A stretch of 64,000 bases of DNA from Paracyclopina nana (GCA_019096065.1 JAGUCH010000008.1:5771001-5835000); one strand, 5' to 3'. Numbered from the stretch's first letter, positions 1 through 13,654 are shown. The notes: generated by a model not told the origin, from the sequence alone. Numbers and translations: made by a program.

Positions 1-154
1 TGACCACGAGGTTCAAGGCGGAAGCGTTGGAGGCCAAGTAATCCACGGAAAGCCACATGTCGCATACAACGCGACCCAGGCGCCATTCCTAAGGGATACA
101 GCACTATTACGTATTCATGTATCGCCATGTATTTTGGCGGATTTGAGGATTGGA

Positions 155-945
155 ACCAATTGAACGTTTAATGAGACTCGATAGGTAACTTCCAATTTTG
201 TTTTCAGTTCCTTCGCGATAAATTGAGCGTTCAAGCCAACACTCTCATTCCACCAAGATTTTTGGCAAGTTCATGGCGATGCATTTACCTGGTGAATCAT
301 GATGATGGTCATGAGGGGCATTGATATGAGTCCGATGATAAGATCAGCTACCGCGAGTGAGAACAGAAAGTAGTTTGAAATGGTCTGCAGCTGCTTGTCC
401 ATCTTGAAGCTGATCATGACCATGAAATTGCCTGTGATGGTCACCAGGCTCAGCAGTCCCGAGGCGAGTCCAATCAAGGTGGCCTGAAGGGTTGTGTAGG
501 GAATTGTTGCTGCCGTGGGCGGAGGACTGCTCGGGAAAGTATCTGTTGTGCTGGTGCCATTCGACAAGTACGTGAAGTTGGCCATGATTGTTGGCACCAC
601 ATCATCCTCAGCCTCAAACGATTGAAAGCTCATGTTTTACCCGCTGCTGCTGAAAAGAGTGATGAAGAATGAATGCAGCTTGATTGCGATCCAATTGAGG
701 GCTGAGGCCATCTACGTCATTTCTCATAATTTTCGCCAAGTTTCAAGTGTCTGCACCTCTGAAGAGAGAATTTGGCCTAAAAGTTGTATTTTAGCGTTTT
801 CTAGCATAATTTATTTTAAATAACTTAATTTATAGATTGGCAACAAAGGAACGTTTAATGAGACTTGATAGGTAACTTCCACTTTTGTTTTCAGTTCCTA
901 CGAGGGAAATCAAGCTTTTAAGCAAACAAGATCATGCCACCGAGA
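155..945 (+). repeat. Diverged direct duplication flanking the receptor exon
   Basis: About 110 bases at 155-265 recur at 848-945. The best-matching stretch is AACGTTTAATGAGACTYGAT, followed by a shared GGTAACTTCCAMTTTTGTTTTCAG. One copy lies on each side of the receptor exon. The shared part ends in a plus-strand splice-acceptor-like pyrimidine tract, which may be chance. The copies differ at many positions, so the duplication is old. Confidence 0.6.
286..633 (-). CDS. Muscarinic acetylcholine receptor, first coding exon (partial gene)
   Basis: This is the N-terminal coding exon of a class A G-protein-coupled receptor for acetylcholine, acting at the plasma membrane. The start is the ATG at 633. 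The first ~50 residues form a short extracellular tail with two N-glycosylation sequons (NFT, NGT). TM1 follows (around [16 protein letters not shown]), then the intracellular loop [13 protein letters not shown] and TM2 ([16 protein letters not shown]). The loop and TM2 are nearly the signature of muscarinic receptors, including the conserved N in TM1 and LAVAD in TM2. A GT donor (CAG|gtaaat) ends the exon near 286, so the remaining exons lie to the left, outside the window. The insect A or B subtype cannot be settled from this exon. The family call is firm. Confidence 0.88.
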
Positions 946-3900
946 TTTTCTGTAACTTCATAGATGGACATTGCATCTATGCGATGCCGTATGCGAGAGT
1001 CCCAATTGAATTGACGCATATACCACCATTATATCATGTTACTAGAGCTATACAGTATAGCAGAGCTAGCTTAGAGAAGGGTGTCTCACAAAGGAAAGTT
1101 TGCCTCAAAAGCGAGCTGGTGTTGTACTACAGCTTGTCTCGAGGCCAAGTGGAACTAATTGCAAACACCACCACCAAACAAACATCGAATAATTGCTACG
1201 TTTTAAAAAGCTCATCATCATCTCGTGACTGAAGCTTACCAGGGCATGCACTTTAAAAAGACTCAAGTAAACGGTGAAAAGAGGCGATTTTCTGGCTTTT
1301 TGCTTTATCTTTCGGAGGCCATGTGAGCCTGCTTACACTCTGCTTTCGTAGTGATTATTTGTCTTGGCTTTGTATATGAAAAGCTGATGGCGCAGCAGTC
1401 GTAGTATTTTTCTAGGAATTTACTCACATGCTATAATGTGCACCGCCCAATTTTAGCCAGACCACCAACTTGATTTGTGGGAAATACTTTGGCTTTTAAC
1501 AATGCTGATGACAAACTTTGCCATTGGGATTTTCCCATAGATTTGGATTTCACAAAGTGTAGTAGTAGTACAAATCCAAGCGAAATCTTGAGCTAGCCAT
1601 TTCTTTCAATTCCAGCTCGAAACTTTTAAAATTGATACTTTTAGGATTCCTTTTAAACTGCAGTTTTTGAGGTAGTATAACAAAATATTCTTTGGTAGTT
1701 TTAAAAGATGTCTGCCCTGGTTAATTGCATGCCTCTTATAAGGCCACGTGGTAACTAAAGACCTGGAAAACTTAAATTTCTCTTTGACAAAAGTTACCTT
1801 GGCTAGATCGTGAGCTGAATCTCGAAGAAAATTCTGTACAGGCTCGTATTTTCACAAGTTCTTTAGTGGTATGAAAGGCAAAATGAGAATGTTGCGAAAA
1901 AAATGAATGAAAAGTGCTATAATTTTCAAAGCAGCTCATTTGTTTCACTTATATGTTGACGTTGATAAGTTGTGCATGGCACTTTTATTGAACAATATTT
2001 TCCAGCTGAGATGCATGCAGTAGTCACTTATTTTCTTCCTGATTCTACTACACTCTCAGAAAGGAAGAGTTTGTGCAGTAAAAGCATCAAATATTAGGGC
2101 TGTGGAAATGACAGCTTGAAAAGGCTCCCTAAGAGCTAGCTTTTCCATCCCAGGCTTGAACTCAATTGATTATCAACTCAGTTAACGAGATGTCTGTGTT
2201 TGAAATGAACCGAAATCGTTCAATTTCATATTAAATACTGGCTGTTCATATTTACGACAAATGAACTCTCTTTTCGAAGATGATTTGACATTGCAAGGAA
2301 AGCCATGAATCATCGGTTTTTTTCGGCAATTCGTCTGTAGCGGCCAGAGGACAATTTTCGTGAAAGGCTGGTTTTGAACTAGACAATGGCATGATTGAGC
2401 CGTCAAATCTTGTTTACAGTTCTGCAGCTGAAGGTTTCCCTTTGTTAGCTCCTCGATGGACTTGAGCTCGGCCTCGCATACACCGTTCTGTATAAGGCCT
2501 TCTTTTCACTTCACTATGAAAGGCATATATCATCCTTTGCAATGCTTCAATGGCTTTTGCCTTTAAAAGAGCCAAAAAGCTCAAAAGCTCATCATTTACC
2601 CTTCCTCGCCGAGCAAAAAATACCCTGAATAAAGTGCTCGGAGAAATGTCCATTTACATCAAAATCGCGTAAAGCTTCTGCACATTTCTCTGTAGATCCT
2701 ACATTTCATCGAGTGAACCATCAAAATATTTTCACTTCCTTTCATGAAAATCAATCAGACCGTCTGATTGCGCCACTAATTGCAATCAATTCGCAAATTC
2801 GCGCAGCAAAAATCCTGAGTCCTACCTGCGAAGACAAGTCTAGACGAGTCTGTACGCTAGGCTGAGTTGGCGTCCACCGCCATGAAAAGAAGACAATTTA
2901 GCTGATGATGATTGGGATGCTGCCTTCACCGGTCTGGCGACGTTGCAAAGGACAAAAAAGGCCAGAAGAGTGAAGGCCGCTGCTCAACAGGGAGGGAAAA
3001 GCGCCAGCCTCATTCCCGAGTAAGTGTAGAAGTAGTATATGAGCGCGCGTCCGAGCGCCCCGCCAAAGTCGTGAAGCGTGAGCGCACGCGATCCTCATCC
3101 ATCCTCTTCTTCAGTTCTTCTTGCTTCCTTCTTCCTTCGACCTCCTCCACGCGGCGGCCCCACAATGCGATGTGCAGCCTTTGCCTTCGCAGTTTGCCAT
3201 ACACTAGAATAGCAAGCCGAGAGGAGCGTCGTAGTAGCAGCAGCCTAGCCCACTTAGAGAGGCTCACTCCATCGCAGCTTTTCCTGCATTTCCCTATTCT
3301 TTTCTTAGGAAGGTGTGTCACTAAGCAGAAATTGGGATTTTCTCGTTTTGTCTAGAGCGCTCTTTGCTTGGAAGCTTAGAGATCATGCTTATTTTATTAA
3401 GACCACAGGATGATTTTATGGTGGTGTTTTATTTAGGCTTTTATATCTGGCAGCCAGGTCAAAAGAGCCTGCAAAAATCAATCAAATAGAAGCATGAAAA
3501 TTACTTTTTTAGTGTAATTTAGTCTGCAAAGAACATGGTCTATTCAAGATGATCTATAATGTAAGGTGACCTCTTATCACAGCTGTACTTCAATACTTCT
3601 GACTATGCTATGGAAAAAATTGGCGCTAAAATCTAAATTTGAATTTCCCGCTTTTCATGCAAGCGAGTAGCATAAGCGCCACCGCGCAAATGACGAAAGA
3701 ACTATAATAAGTTTGGCGAATCTATTTGCATATTTCCGTCTAGAATTGTCATTGCATAGTGGATGGCCCTGTAATGGGTCTGATTTTAAATGAGTTGAAC
3801 AGCATGTCATTTCCACTTTTAAGTGAGTAATAGTATTTTGAAGATTGAGCCCTTAAAGTATTTTGAGTGCTGGGTGAAATCATGCGACGGAATGAGCCCA

Positions 3901-5010
3901 ACTCTACTATAACTATATAGCTGCTCAGCACCAGCCTCACCACCACTACCACGAACACTATGTGTGTGTACGGGCTGGAATAGCAGGAGAAAGACAAGCA
4001 AATTCACATCTTTTAGCAAGGATGACAACTTCCTACTTTGTTGAACCTCATAAAGAGCATTTTTTCCTAATAATATTAGATATGCGTGGGTTTATTAAAA
4101 AAGCATGATCACACTATGTTTTACATAATCTTTTTTTTGCAAGTAATTCAGTATTTTGTAGCACTTTGTAGCACTTAGTACACAATAAATATAAATAGCA
4201 CCATAAAGTGCTTCATGGGCCTACTGTGCATGAGTATATGCATGATTGATCTAGCCACTTATTTGATACATTGCATTAGTGGAAATATTTGTTAACATCA
4301 GAAAAATATAAGTCATAGCCAAGGAAGTAGGGGAGAAGTTTCTTATAATAATCTAATTAACCTAATAATACCACACTACTTTTGTATAATCACCTTAGCA
4401 ACATTCATAATGTTATCTATTGTGCTATGTGTAAGTACTCTGCAGCAGAAAAGAGAGGCATTACCACATTTCTACTCCTTGTTGTTTTCCTGCAATTTCA
4501 AAAAGTTACCAAGATTTGTTGTCTGCTCACATCTTTTAAAAAGAGAAGCTTGGTGTATTTCATGATTGTAAATGGTTCCTTTATCATTTCTGCAAGATTT
4601 GGAGCAATGCAGTGAAAACTTTTCCTATGATTACTCCACTATTGAAAATGACTTTCACCTTGATGGGAGGCACTCTTTTTGAAGTGCTAAATCATCTCAA
4701 ATTGCATCTCACATAAGTGAGATCTTTGCATCTGAACAATCAAAGCTTTTCAAAGTGCCAAAAAGTTAGGCCTAGAAAGTATTTTAGCATGCCACTCTTG
4801 GCAGTTGTCAACTACATAGTAATGTACCCATTGACCCCTTAGAACACACATCATTTCTTTGTATGTTTATTTTGAAAAATAAACAGCAGAGTCTTCATTC
4901 CTACGCTAGCATTTCAAAACTAGTCAAGGTGGGTTATTTTGACCCTCAACTTTGATATAGTGATCAATAAGTGATATTTGTTATAGTCCATCAATTGAGA
5001 TTGATTGAAA
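634..5010. other. Intergenic region upstream of the receptor and hydrolase genes
   Basis: I see no convincing coding sequence here. The short open frames at 885-1232, 2912-3355 and 3749-4028 are low-complexity or lack recognisable domains. A stretch at ~2890-3300 is richer in GC and CT tracts than its surroundings and could be the 5' UTR or promoter of the minus-strand receptor gene. Near 2753-2771 is an 8-9-bp inverted repeat with a one-base centre (CAATCAGAC/GTCTGATTG). Confidence 0.4.
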
Positions 5011-6668
5011 ATGTTGGAACCCTGGCAGAAAAGATTGGCTCTTTTCTCTTTATTGGTTTTTGGTGGGCCCAATTTCATCAAAGGATCTCCTTTGAGCATT
5101 CAGGAATCAAAGGATACCCAGGATAGCGTGATAGAGATTTACCACCAAACCAAAAATAGTAAACATGCTCTATCTTTTTGTGCATGCAGGATTTTTTCTA
5201 TTCTACCAGCATTTTCCTATGCAAAATATGCTAAGAAGAAGTTGCTAGTTTCAATGCTTTTTCTTCAGGTGAACTTGAAGAGATTGGCTTGGAAAATGAG
5301 AGGCCTATTATTGCAATTCTATCCCAAGAATTGGGATCAAGTTTGCTTGGGGCTTATGAAAATATGAATTTCTCAAGCTACATTGGAGCAGCCTATGTCA
5401 AAGCAGTTGAATCAGCTGGGGCGAGAGTGGTGCCAGTTTTAATCAACCAAGTATGCTAGTTGCTCAACTTTAAATACACTGACTCATATGCCTAATTTTG
5501 CTCAGGATGACGAGTACTATGAGAAAATATTCAACTCAACAAACGGTCTATTGATTCCAGGTGGAGCTGTATCACTTACTACATCAGGTAAATAAATGCC
5601 CTTAAAGTAGGGAAACTTTACCCTTGCATGGCTGAGTAACTTTTGTAAATTAAAATTATTTTTGGATAGTAATGTCAATATGGCAATTTGCTGCATATTC
5701 TTTATTTTCCTTTGTCAATATATGCATTGAATTCTTTTCAGGATATGCCAAGGCAGGCAAGAAATTTTTTGACATGGCCAGGAAATCCTGGGATGAGAAC
5801 AAGGACCCATATCCAATTTGGGGCACTTGCTTGGGATTTGAACTTTTGGCCCTTTTAGCAGTTGATGGCCAGCGAAATTTAGCTTCGTGCTCTTCGCAGG
5901 ATCAAGCCTTGCCACTAAATTTTACTGAAGCCTGGGTGGACAGCTACATTGGCAAGGTACTATAAAAAAGTCACTAGTTTCTTGGATCATCAATTAATGG
6001 AACTTCTTTCGCAGGCAATGCCTGAGGATGTACAAGAAATAGTGGCTTCTCAAAATGTCACTATCAATTTCCACAAATGGTGCCTCACACCAACAAACTT
6101 TTCAGTCTTTCACATGGAGAACTTTTGGAGTTTGCTGGCTACAGGAAATGATCTCAACAATCTTGGTAAAATCACTTTTGTGCCGTTCATCTACACCAGT
6201 TGGCCTTATCGTAATGGAATCTTGCATTCCTCATTTCAAAACTAATTTATGATGTGACAACTTGAGTACAAAAATCTAATTCAATAGAAACGAAAGTCAG
6301 TTTCTCATCACGCTAATTCAAAAGTTGAGATTTTCAAAATGTGCAATTATAAAAGAAGCATTCATTTTTCTTCAGAATTTGTTGCGTTGATAGAAGCCAA
6401 CGATTATCCTATTTGGGGAAGCCAATTTCATCCGGAGAAAAACGCCTATGAATGGACCACCAAATATGAGAATATACCTCATAATTTCGAAGCTGTGAAA
6501 GCTGGCTCCTTTTTTGCGGATTTCTTTGTGCAACAGGCGAGGAAAAGTTTCCACAAGTTCTCATCGCAAGCAGAAGAGGAAGAATTTTTGATATATAACT
6601 ACAACCCATATTACACTGGACATTCAAACGTTGGCTATGTAATGGAGCAATGCTACATGTTCACTTAA
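5011..6668 (+). CDS. Gamma-glutamyl hydrolase (folate hydrolase), six exons
   Basis: This enzyme removes gamma-linked glutamates from folylpolyglutamates in the lysosome or outside the cell. Exons lie at about 5011-5158, 5269-5451, 5506-5587, 5742-5956, 6015-6168 and 6376-6668; all joins keep frame with GT-AG introns. The ATG at 5011 opens a signal peptide (RLALFSLLVFG). Exon 2 holds the RPIIAILSQE strand and SYIGAAYVKAVESAGARVVP, matching the family N-terminus. Exon 3 has LLIPGGA. Exon 4 has PIWGTCLGFE with the nucleophilic Cys of the class-I glutamine-amidotransferase-like (C26) fold. Exon 6 has PIWGSQFHPEKNAYEW with the catalytic His. An AATAAA polyadenylation signal follows near 6735. The predicted ~320 residues fit the family, and the gene looks intact. 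It has no functional link to its neighbours. Confidence 0.9.
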
Positions 6669-7108
6669 ACATCTTAAGTCGAAAAATTCGATTTTTGCAG
6701 TTATATTTTAGGATTACAAGCACGATTCACAAGCAATAAATCTTATTGTACGCAAAAATTGAAGAAAATTCACGCAACCTCGAATTGTTTTTTCTCACTT
6801 TTGCTTTACATGAGAGCAAAGAGGTAATTATTTTCCAGTTCATCAATCCTTTAGTGGGCCTCAATGAAGCTCTCTTCCAGTATAGCTTTGGGCATTTTTT
6901 TGTTATCAGGCTGCTCTTGTTTGATGCCCCTCAATTTTGTAGTCATACTTTCTTTTTTTCCATTATTAGTTCTGCAAACCGAAAGCATGCCAACAAAACT
7001 TCTATTTGGCAGAGAAGCAAACTTCCTATAATAGCGTTGAGGTGTGATGTACTCAATGCTATAAAAAGGCTTTTTTTAGGCAAAACTTATTTTATGAACA
7101 CACTAGCC

Positions 7109-10100
7109 TTACAGTAACCAAAGAAGGCTAAAAGAGAATCCACCTATAAGAATGATATATGCAGTGAAGCATTGGCTTAACCCCAAAGGTTGACCATTGT
7201 AATCAGGGCAAACTTGAGGGGGCGTTTCATACCTCAATACACTGGCTCGAAACTCTCCATTTTCCTTCAGTTTGTTCATATGATACCAGAATGCTTCAAA
7301 GTAAGGGGAGTGCTTTTGTATGGCATAAGCAAATTGCACTGGGAAATATGCAATTGGTACATCCACAATTTTGCAATCAATGTAATAACTGTAGGATCTT
7401 GATGCGTAGAAGTTGTCAAAAAAAGCAAATCCAGAATGGGATAAAATGTATTCGCTCAATTCCTTTTTTACCTAAAATAAGCATTACACAAATAAGGACA
7501 CTAACTTTATGCTTAAGGATACGACAAATGAAAGATTTAGTCAAACAATTTTCAATACAAGAAAATGACGATTGTGCCTTAGCATTTTTTCAAAGTAGCA
7601 AAAAATTGAAAAATCAGAGTAAGAGTGGGCTTTCAACATTTATGTTAAAAGTACCTTTATGTAATACACCTCTGAAAGCCAAGCTAAGCACCAATTCGGA
7701 AAGCTGCAAAGCTTATATGCCGAATTTGGTTCTATTGTTACCTCAAGTAAACCTTAAAACTGGTCTATTTGTTGCTATCTAATTTTTGTCAGAGTTATTT
7801 TAAGATTAATATTTTTCAATATACAATTAGGCCCTTCAATTAATGAATGCAAATGAATTTGAAAAAAAATATAAGAGGCAAATTTGAGCATTATTTTAAA
7901 CTCAGACTTGCTCTGTTTACAGCATACCCTTGGATAGGTTTCAGCATAAGGTTCAATGCGTTCTTTGTAGATTCTTTGCAAAAGATCATTGCTACTGTAT
8001 CGAAATGTGTCCATGTAAGCTGTTCCAGGTTGTACAACCAACTAATAGTAAAAAAATAAAGATCAGATATGTTTTTTAATTTAATCAGAAAGCATACTTT
8101 GACATCTGTTTTTGTCAAGAGTTCTTCAAGTGAGTTAAATGGTAACTCAATTGTCCTAACTGCCAAGTAAGATATAATCATTGCTTCCCAATGCCAAAAG
8201 ACAAGAGTGCCTCCCATCATAATAGCAAAGAAAGCAATCCTGTTATGTAATATCTTTGGTGTATGGCTCCAAGGTTTTGCAATCAACATGGCCCCACCCA
8301 CAAAGCAAAAAGACTTGGTCAATGAAAATTCATCATGAGCTGGCTCAGCCCTTCCAAAATACATAAGTGAAGCAATGACAAAAGGAGTTGTCACTATAAA
8401 TACAACCAAAACACCCCAAGACGTCCAGGTCAGTGGATCAAAAAAAGCCATCCAATTGAGTGAATCTGCAGGATTGACCACAAACAATCTTTGGTGACTT
8501 TCAGCAATTGGAACTAAGAAATCTACAACTTGACTCCTAATCTGAGACACGGCATAACTCATAGGAGAAATATCAACTTCATCATCTATTAGCTGTCCTA
8601 GAATTACAATGAAAAAAATGCTTTTGACAATTATGGATTTTTCCATGCTTTTCATTTCTACACATGTACAGCATGGTTCTCTGATATTGCACACTACTAA
8701 CGAAAATCGGCCAAATCGATAAACCGATCATAGAATTTTAGGGCAAACAATTAGCTGTTGCTACTGACGCATTTTTAGGCGGACACATTGAGTTGTGTGC
8801 TCGCCATGGGTCGCAACAGGCAGTTTGAGAAATAGTTCCTCAATCGGGCTAGCCCTACTCAGCCTTTTACAATAACACATCAACTGCTTTTGTTCAAACA
8901 TTGTAATTTTGTGAGTTTTTCATTGGATTTTGAAAAAGGTGTTTTTATTATTAAAGAATAAAGGAGGTTTTCATTGCTAAAGTTCCTCAAGTGATACTAC
9001 CACAGTTGGGTAAGCCTTAATTAGATGAAAAATCAACACAGAATACAGATACTTGAACAGTGCATCAACAAACTAAAGCTTTATTTTTTCTGGCAATTTT
9101 AGTGATAGTGATTTCAGCCTTGCCAAAAATGACAAAGTATTTGTCTTCTTGAACGTCCTAGAGCCAAAGTACAACCTGAAAAACCAAATAAAGTTAAGGT
9201 TGGTATAATTGAGGCACAAAGCGTCCACTTTTTAAATATCTGATATCAGCTCTTCAGCCATGACTTGAACGACCTAGTACTTGTCTTCTTGAACATCATG
9301 AAGAATTTGTATTGATCTTGCTAAAAGTATTCAAGCGTTAGTAGTTGATTTTGCCTTGTGATCAATGCTCCAAAATCAGCCTCAAAAAGCTGTTCACTTT
9401 CTAGAGCAAAATTAAAGCAAAATATGCTGTACTTTCATAGACCAGCATTGGTCAACAAAATTCAAGGCTTAAATATTAGAGTCTAGCTCAATTCAGCTAC
9501 TACTTTTTGCAACCTTGGAAGTTTTGGGAAGCCAAAAAGCCAAATTATTTAACTTGTAGCGCCATTGTAGCAGCTTCAATTTGATGGAAAAATCAAACCG
9601 GATAAAATAAAGCACCACAGCATGGCCCTGTGTGCATTAATGATGCCAGCAAATCAGCCATGACTTGAACGACCAAGTACTTGTCTTCTTGATCGACTAA
9701 GTACTTGTCTTCGTGAACATCCTGGTGCTTAAGTACAACCTGAAAAACAAAATCATTTCAAGGGCTGGGTCCACATGGGTCAAATCCACTTTTTGGTCCT
9801 GTACCTGTTAATCCTAGCTACACACAACCATTTTATTTTAGGCAGCTAAACTAATGATTCAAAATTGATGCAAAAAAGAACAAATCTAGTGGTCATTGAA
9901 AAAATCCTTTGATTTAGTTTAACTTCCTTGTCTTGAATGTCAGGTACTTGTCCTCTTGAGCATCCTGGAGCAAGGGCAGGCCTGGAATAGAAAATGAACT
10001 CAAATATGGCGCAATTTTGAAGGGAGAGGTTTTTCATACTTATTTCTAATGATGTTAGCACTTCAGCCTGGTCCTGAACGTCCGGTACTAGTCCTCTTGA

Positions 10101-12974
10101 ACATCCTGGAGCTAAGGTAGGCCTGGAATAGAAAATGAACTCAAAAATGGAGCAATTTTGAAGGGAGAGGTTCTTCATACTTATTTCTAATGATATTAGC
10201 ACTTCAGCCTGGTCCTGAACGTCGAGTACTTGTCATCTTGAACATCCTGGAGTTAGGGCAGGCCTGGAATAGAAAATGAACTCAAATATGGCGCAATTTT
10301 GAAGGGAGAGGTTCTTCATACCTATTTCTAATGATGTTAGCACTTCAGCCAGTTCCTGAACGTTGGGTACTTGTCCTCTTGAGCATCCTGGAGCTGAGGT
10401 AGGCCTGGAATAGAAAATGAACTCAAAATTGGTTTAATTGAGGCAATGGGTCCAAGGATTATTTCATTAAAGTTTCTATGGGTTAGTTTCTGCTCACAGA
10501 AGCTTCCAGATACGATCACTGTAATTCCTTAACACATGGTGAAAGGCAGCGCTTCTCTGGACTAAGTCTTTGGTCTTACAAGGCCATTGAGAGCAACTGT
10601 GTGTTAGAGACCTACAAAAATGCCTAAGTAGTTTGTTAGTCTTTGTTAGTACTACATGAATGAGTCTTGAACTTGTCTCGGCAAATTGCCATTGCACTTT
10701 GGTCATCTTGAAAATTGGCAAGTCCTTGACAAATGTATGGATGTCATCTTAGGATTCTGTCAAGAGACCTGAAAGAGAAAACTTAGTTAAAAATCAGAGT
10801 CTTTGCTAACTTTCACTTGCTTTACCTAATAAAGACGAAAATTGCACTTTGGTCTCCTTGAACAAGCCAGGGTAGGAATGACAGGTGTCTGGAGATGGAG
10901 ACTCTTCCATTGATTCTGTCAAGAGACCTGAAAGAGAAAACTTAGTTAAAAATCAGAGTCTTTGCTAACTTTCACTTGCTTTACCTAATAAAGACGAAAA
11001 TTGCACTTTGGTCTCCTTGAACAAGCCAGGGTAGGAATGACAGGTGTCTGGAGATGGAGACTCTTCCATTGATTCTGTCAAGAGACCTGAAAGAGAAAAC
11101 TTAGTTAAAAATCAGAGTCTTTGCTAACTTTCACTTGCTTTACCTAATAAAGACGAAAATTGCACTTTGGTCTCCTTGAACAAGCCAGGGTAGGAATGAC
11201 AGGTGTCTGGAGATGGAGACTCTTCCATTGATTCTGTCAAGAGACCTGAAAGAGAAAACTTACTTAAAAGACGGACTCTTTGCTAATATTTTCTTGCATT
11301 ACCTAATAAAGACGAAAATTGCACTTTGGTCTTCTTGAACAAGCCAGGGTAGGAAAGATAGGTGTCTAGAGACTCAATCTTTGTCTTACCTTATCCAAAA
11401 TGAAGCTGCAGTGGCACACATTTTTTGTTTGTAGTGAACACACACAAGATGGCTGACTGAGTGGTATACAGAAGAAATTTACTTATAGCTCAAATAGTTG
11501 TAAAAAAAGCCAAATTAAGTGCTGTCAGAATCGGAAACTAAAAAAGCCAAAATAATAACACTCCTGACGAGATTGCACGCGCCAGCATCCCTAGCTAGAT
11601 CGGCTGATCAGCAATGCGTCATGATTCCTCCGCCGCGCTGCTCTGGTCATGTATTAACGCGCTACTTTTGGCACGAGAAGTGTCAACACTCATTGACGCA
11701 CTCAATCGAGCTCGACCTAGCCATTTTCATAATTACGTGTGGCGCCATCTTACGAATTCAGCTTTTTGTGTGCAATATCAGAGGACCATGCTGTATTTTA
11801 TAAGATTTGACAGAAATTAACTCTCTAAAATGTAATAGATAAAACTTCAAAAGAAATTCTTTGCACTGAGTTGTACAATAATTATACATTTATACTTGCT
11901 CTACCATTAAAAGTAACATGCTTTCATACTTATCATTCCATTCCATGTGCCATTAATTAAGGTTCCATAGGCCATATCTTGTGGCCTGGTGAGTTTGAAG
12001 GTAAAATTCATGACATTTTTTACAGTATGCCAAACATCTGGGTAGATTCCTTTAAAGCAATCAGAACTTTCACATCCCTCATCAGCAACAGTGATGTACG
12101 GTTGATTTGGAATTGCAGCTATTCGAAAAAAGTGGCCTTGCAAATCCTGCCTTCTTTGCCATATTTTCAAGCTAGAAGTCGCCATGAAACCACTTAACGG
12201 AGTCCAGTATGCATAATTCAATACTTCCACGTTTGTATCATTGATGTGAATTTTATACGCCTCAAAAATTGTGATAACATTAGTAACATCTAAAAAATGG
12301 ACATTTTATATGGCACATCTAAGTTACTGTTAAGAGCATAGTTTACTGTTGTAATAGAAAGGGAAAAGTAGAGAGTCATATTGCAGATAAAAATCACTCA
12401 AAATGTCTTTAATGCTTCCTTTTTCATCAGCATGAAGTTGAACTAACAAAACTTCATTCAAAATGCATGGATATTGACTGGCAAAAATGTCATGCAACTC
12501 ATTTAAAGATTTTTTGACATATAAATTCATTGTAGATTTACTCCCACTGTAAGAGAAGCAAAAAAAGTTAAACTTATGCTATGTATTTTGTACAAGAACC
12601 ACTTACCACAAATAAGTTTGATTAGTCACGGATGCTATAGGAATGATTGCATTTTTGGTTTTATACAATGATTTTATATTTCTTTGCCAGTCTCCCTGAA
12701 AGAATATTTTTGCTTAACTTTAGGCATTTTATAAAAAAATAATATATACGCCATCAAAATGCAGCACAAGACTTTTTGCAAGTTGTTGTTTCATCATTGA
12801 AACTGTCATATTCAAAATATCAAAGCATTTTTCATCCTCAATTGAAGCCCTAACATGATAAAAAGGGTATTTTACTTTTGGAAATAATATTAAAAAGAAG
12901 GTTTACTTCGTTGGTAATAGCAAAATAGCTAGCATAAATAAAATAGCAATCTGCAAATCATTTTTAGAAACCAT
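7109..12974 (-). CDS. Variant ionotropic glutamate receptor (IR), copy 1, eight exons
   Basis: This is a divergent ligand-gated ion channel of the protostome IR class, usually chemosensory. Exons run at about 12974-12907, 12849-12750, 12695-12607, 12546-12347, 12289-11930, 8598-8098, 8042-7925 and 7480-7109. Exon 1 gives a signal peptide (QIAILFMLAILLL). There is no full amino-terminal domain. The S1 half spans exons 5-6 (FKGIYPDVWHTV, then WNGMI joined to QLIDDEVDI, then the binding-site-type Arg in SQIRSQVVDFLVPI). M1 is TSWGVLVVFIVTTPFVIASL; a pore loop follows. M3 lacks SYTANLAAF and reads WHWEAMIISYLAVR instead. S2 is in exons 7-8, M4 is AYIILIGGFSFSLLWLL, then stop. The predicted length is ~600 residues, normal for IRs. 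A paralogue with the same exon plan is at 34.4-38.5 kb. The ligand is unknown. Confidence 0.87.
9915..10430 (+). repeat. Tandem repeat, ~141-bp unit, in the IR copy 1 intron
   Basis: Three to four copies of a ~141-bp unit recur with CTTCAGCC landmarks near 10061, 10202 and 10343. Each copy contains GTCCTCTTGARCATCCTGGAG and GGCCTGGAATAGAAAATGAA. Related, more decayed phrases (ACTTGTCTTCTTGAAC) occur upstream at 9140-9740. The array lies wholly inside the intron between the two S1 exons. Confidence 0.85.
10755..11375 (+). repeat. Tandem repeat, ~159-bp unit, in the IR copy 1 intron
   Basis: Four copies of TTCTGTCAAGAGACCTGAAA start near 10755, 10914, 11073 and 11231. The first three units look almost identical; the last is diverged and shortened. 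The ~159-bp period is close to nucleosome length. No open frame persists through it. Confidence 0.9.
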
Positions 12975-13106
12975 TTTTTATGAGCTTTCTTTTATGCAAA
13001 GGTTAGACAACTGCCAGTCAGCAAATTGTGCTACTTTTTTGCTGCTGTTAGAGTGTTCGCATGTAGATTTAGCCAACTAAAAATGAGCTAAGCAAGGTAG
13101 AAACCA

Positions 13107-13301
13107 CTAGGGCTCTAGAAATTCCTCCGCGACTTCGTAGCACTACGTTTAGGGTAACCCATAGAGAAAATCAGCTGTACTCATTTGGAACAGTTTACTT
13201 AGTAAAAATCCCCCATGTTCCAAATGGGGTCAGCGGTTGCCTCTGTATGTTACCCTTTAACGTAGTAAAACGAAGTCACGGAGGAATTTCTAGAAGCCTA
13301 G
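13107..13301. mobile_element. MITE-like inverted-repeat element
   Basis: Arms of about 45 bp face each other. The left arm begins CTAGAAATTCCTCCGCGACT and ends near GTTTAGGGTAAC. The right arm, read in reverse complement, begins CTAGAAATTCCTCCGTGACT and ends with the same GGGTAAC. About 90 bp of unrelated sequence separates them. It has no coding capacity. I could not define a clear target-site duplication. It sits just upstream of IR copy 1. Confidence 0.65.
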
Positions 13302-13654
13302 AAACCTCTACAGAAAGAGGCATCTAGTCTGAATGATACTTCAATGTATTTGGGGGAAAGCAAAGGAATGTTTAAAAAGTTGAGCTTTAAGCGTCGGTCA
13401 CTTACTACACCTTGCTTGGCGAGTTTTATGAGAACAAGCTCATGACCTACTTTACAAGATAATGAAAAATCAACTAGCATGTTCTGTGGCATAAACGACA
13501 ATTAGCCATATAATTAATCCAATCATTACGCAACAAAAATAAATCAAACACACTAGTACTCACAACCAGGGTTATGAAATCCAAAATCCAATTTTTCACA
13601 TAAAAAATTAGCTGCAATATATGTCAAAAGGTACACATAAGAAATGAGGCTATA

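Noticed and set aside
2898..3355. ORFs of 66-147 codons in the GC/CT-rich stretch
   Set aside because: They overlap on both strands and are Ser/Arg-rich low complexity, with no domain or splice support; the stretch looks like a UTR or promoter.
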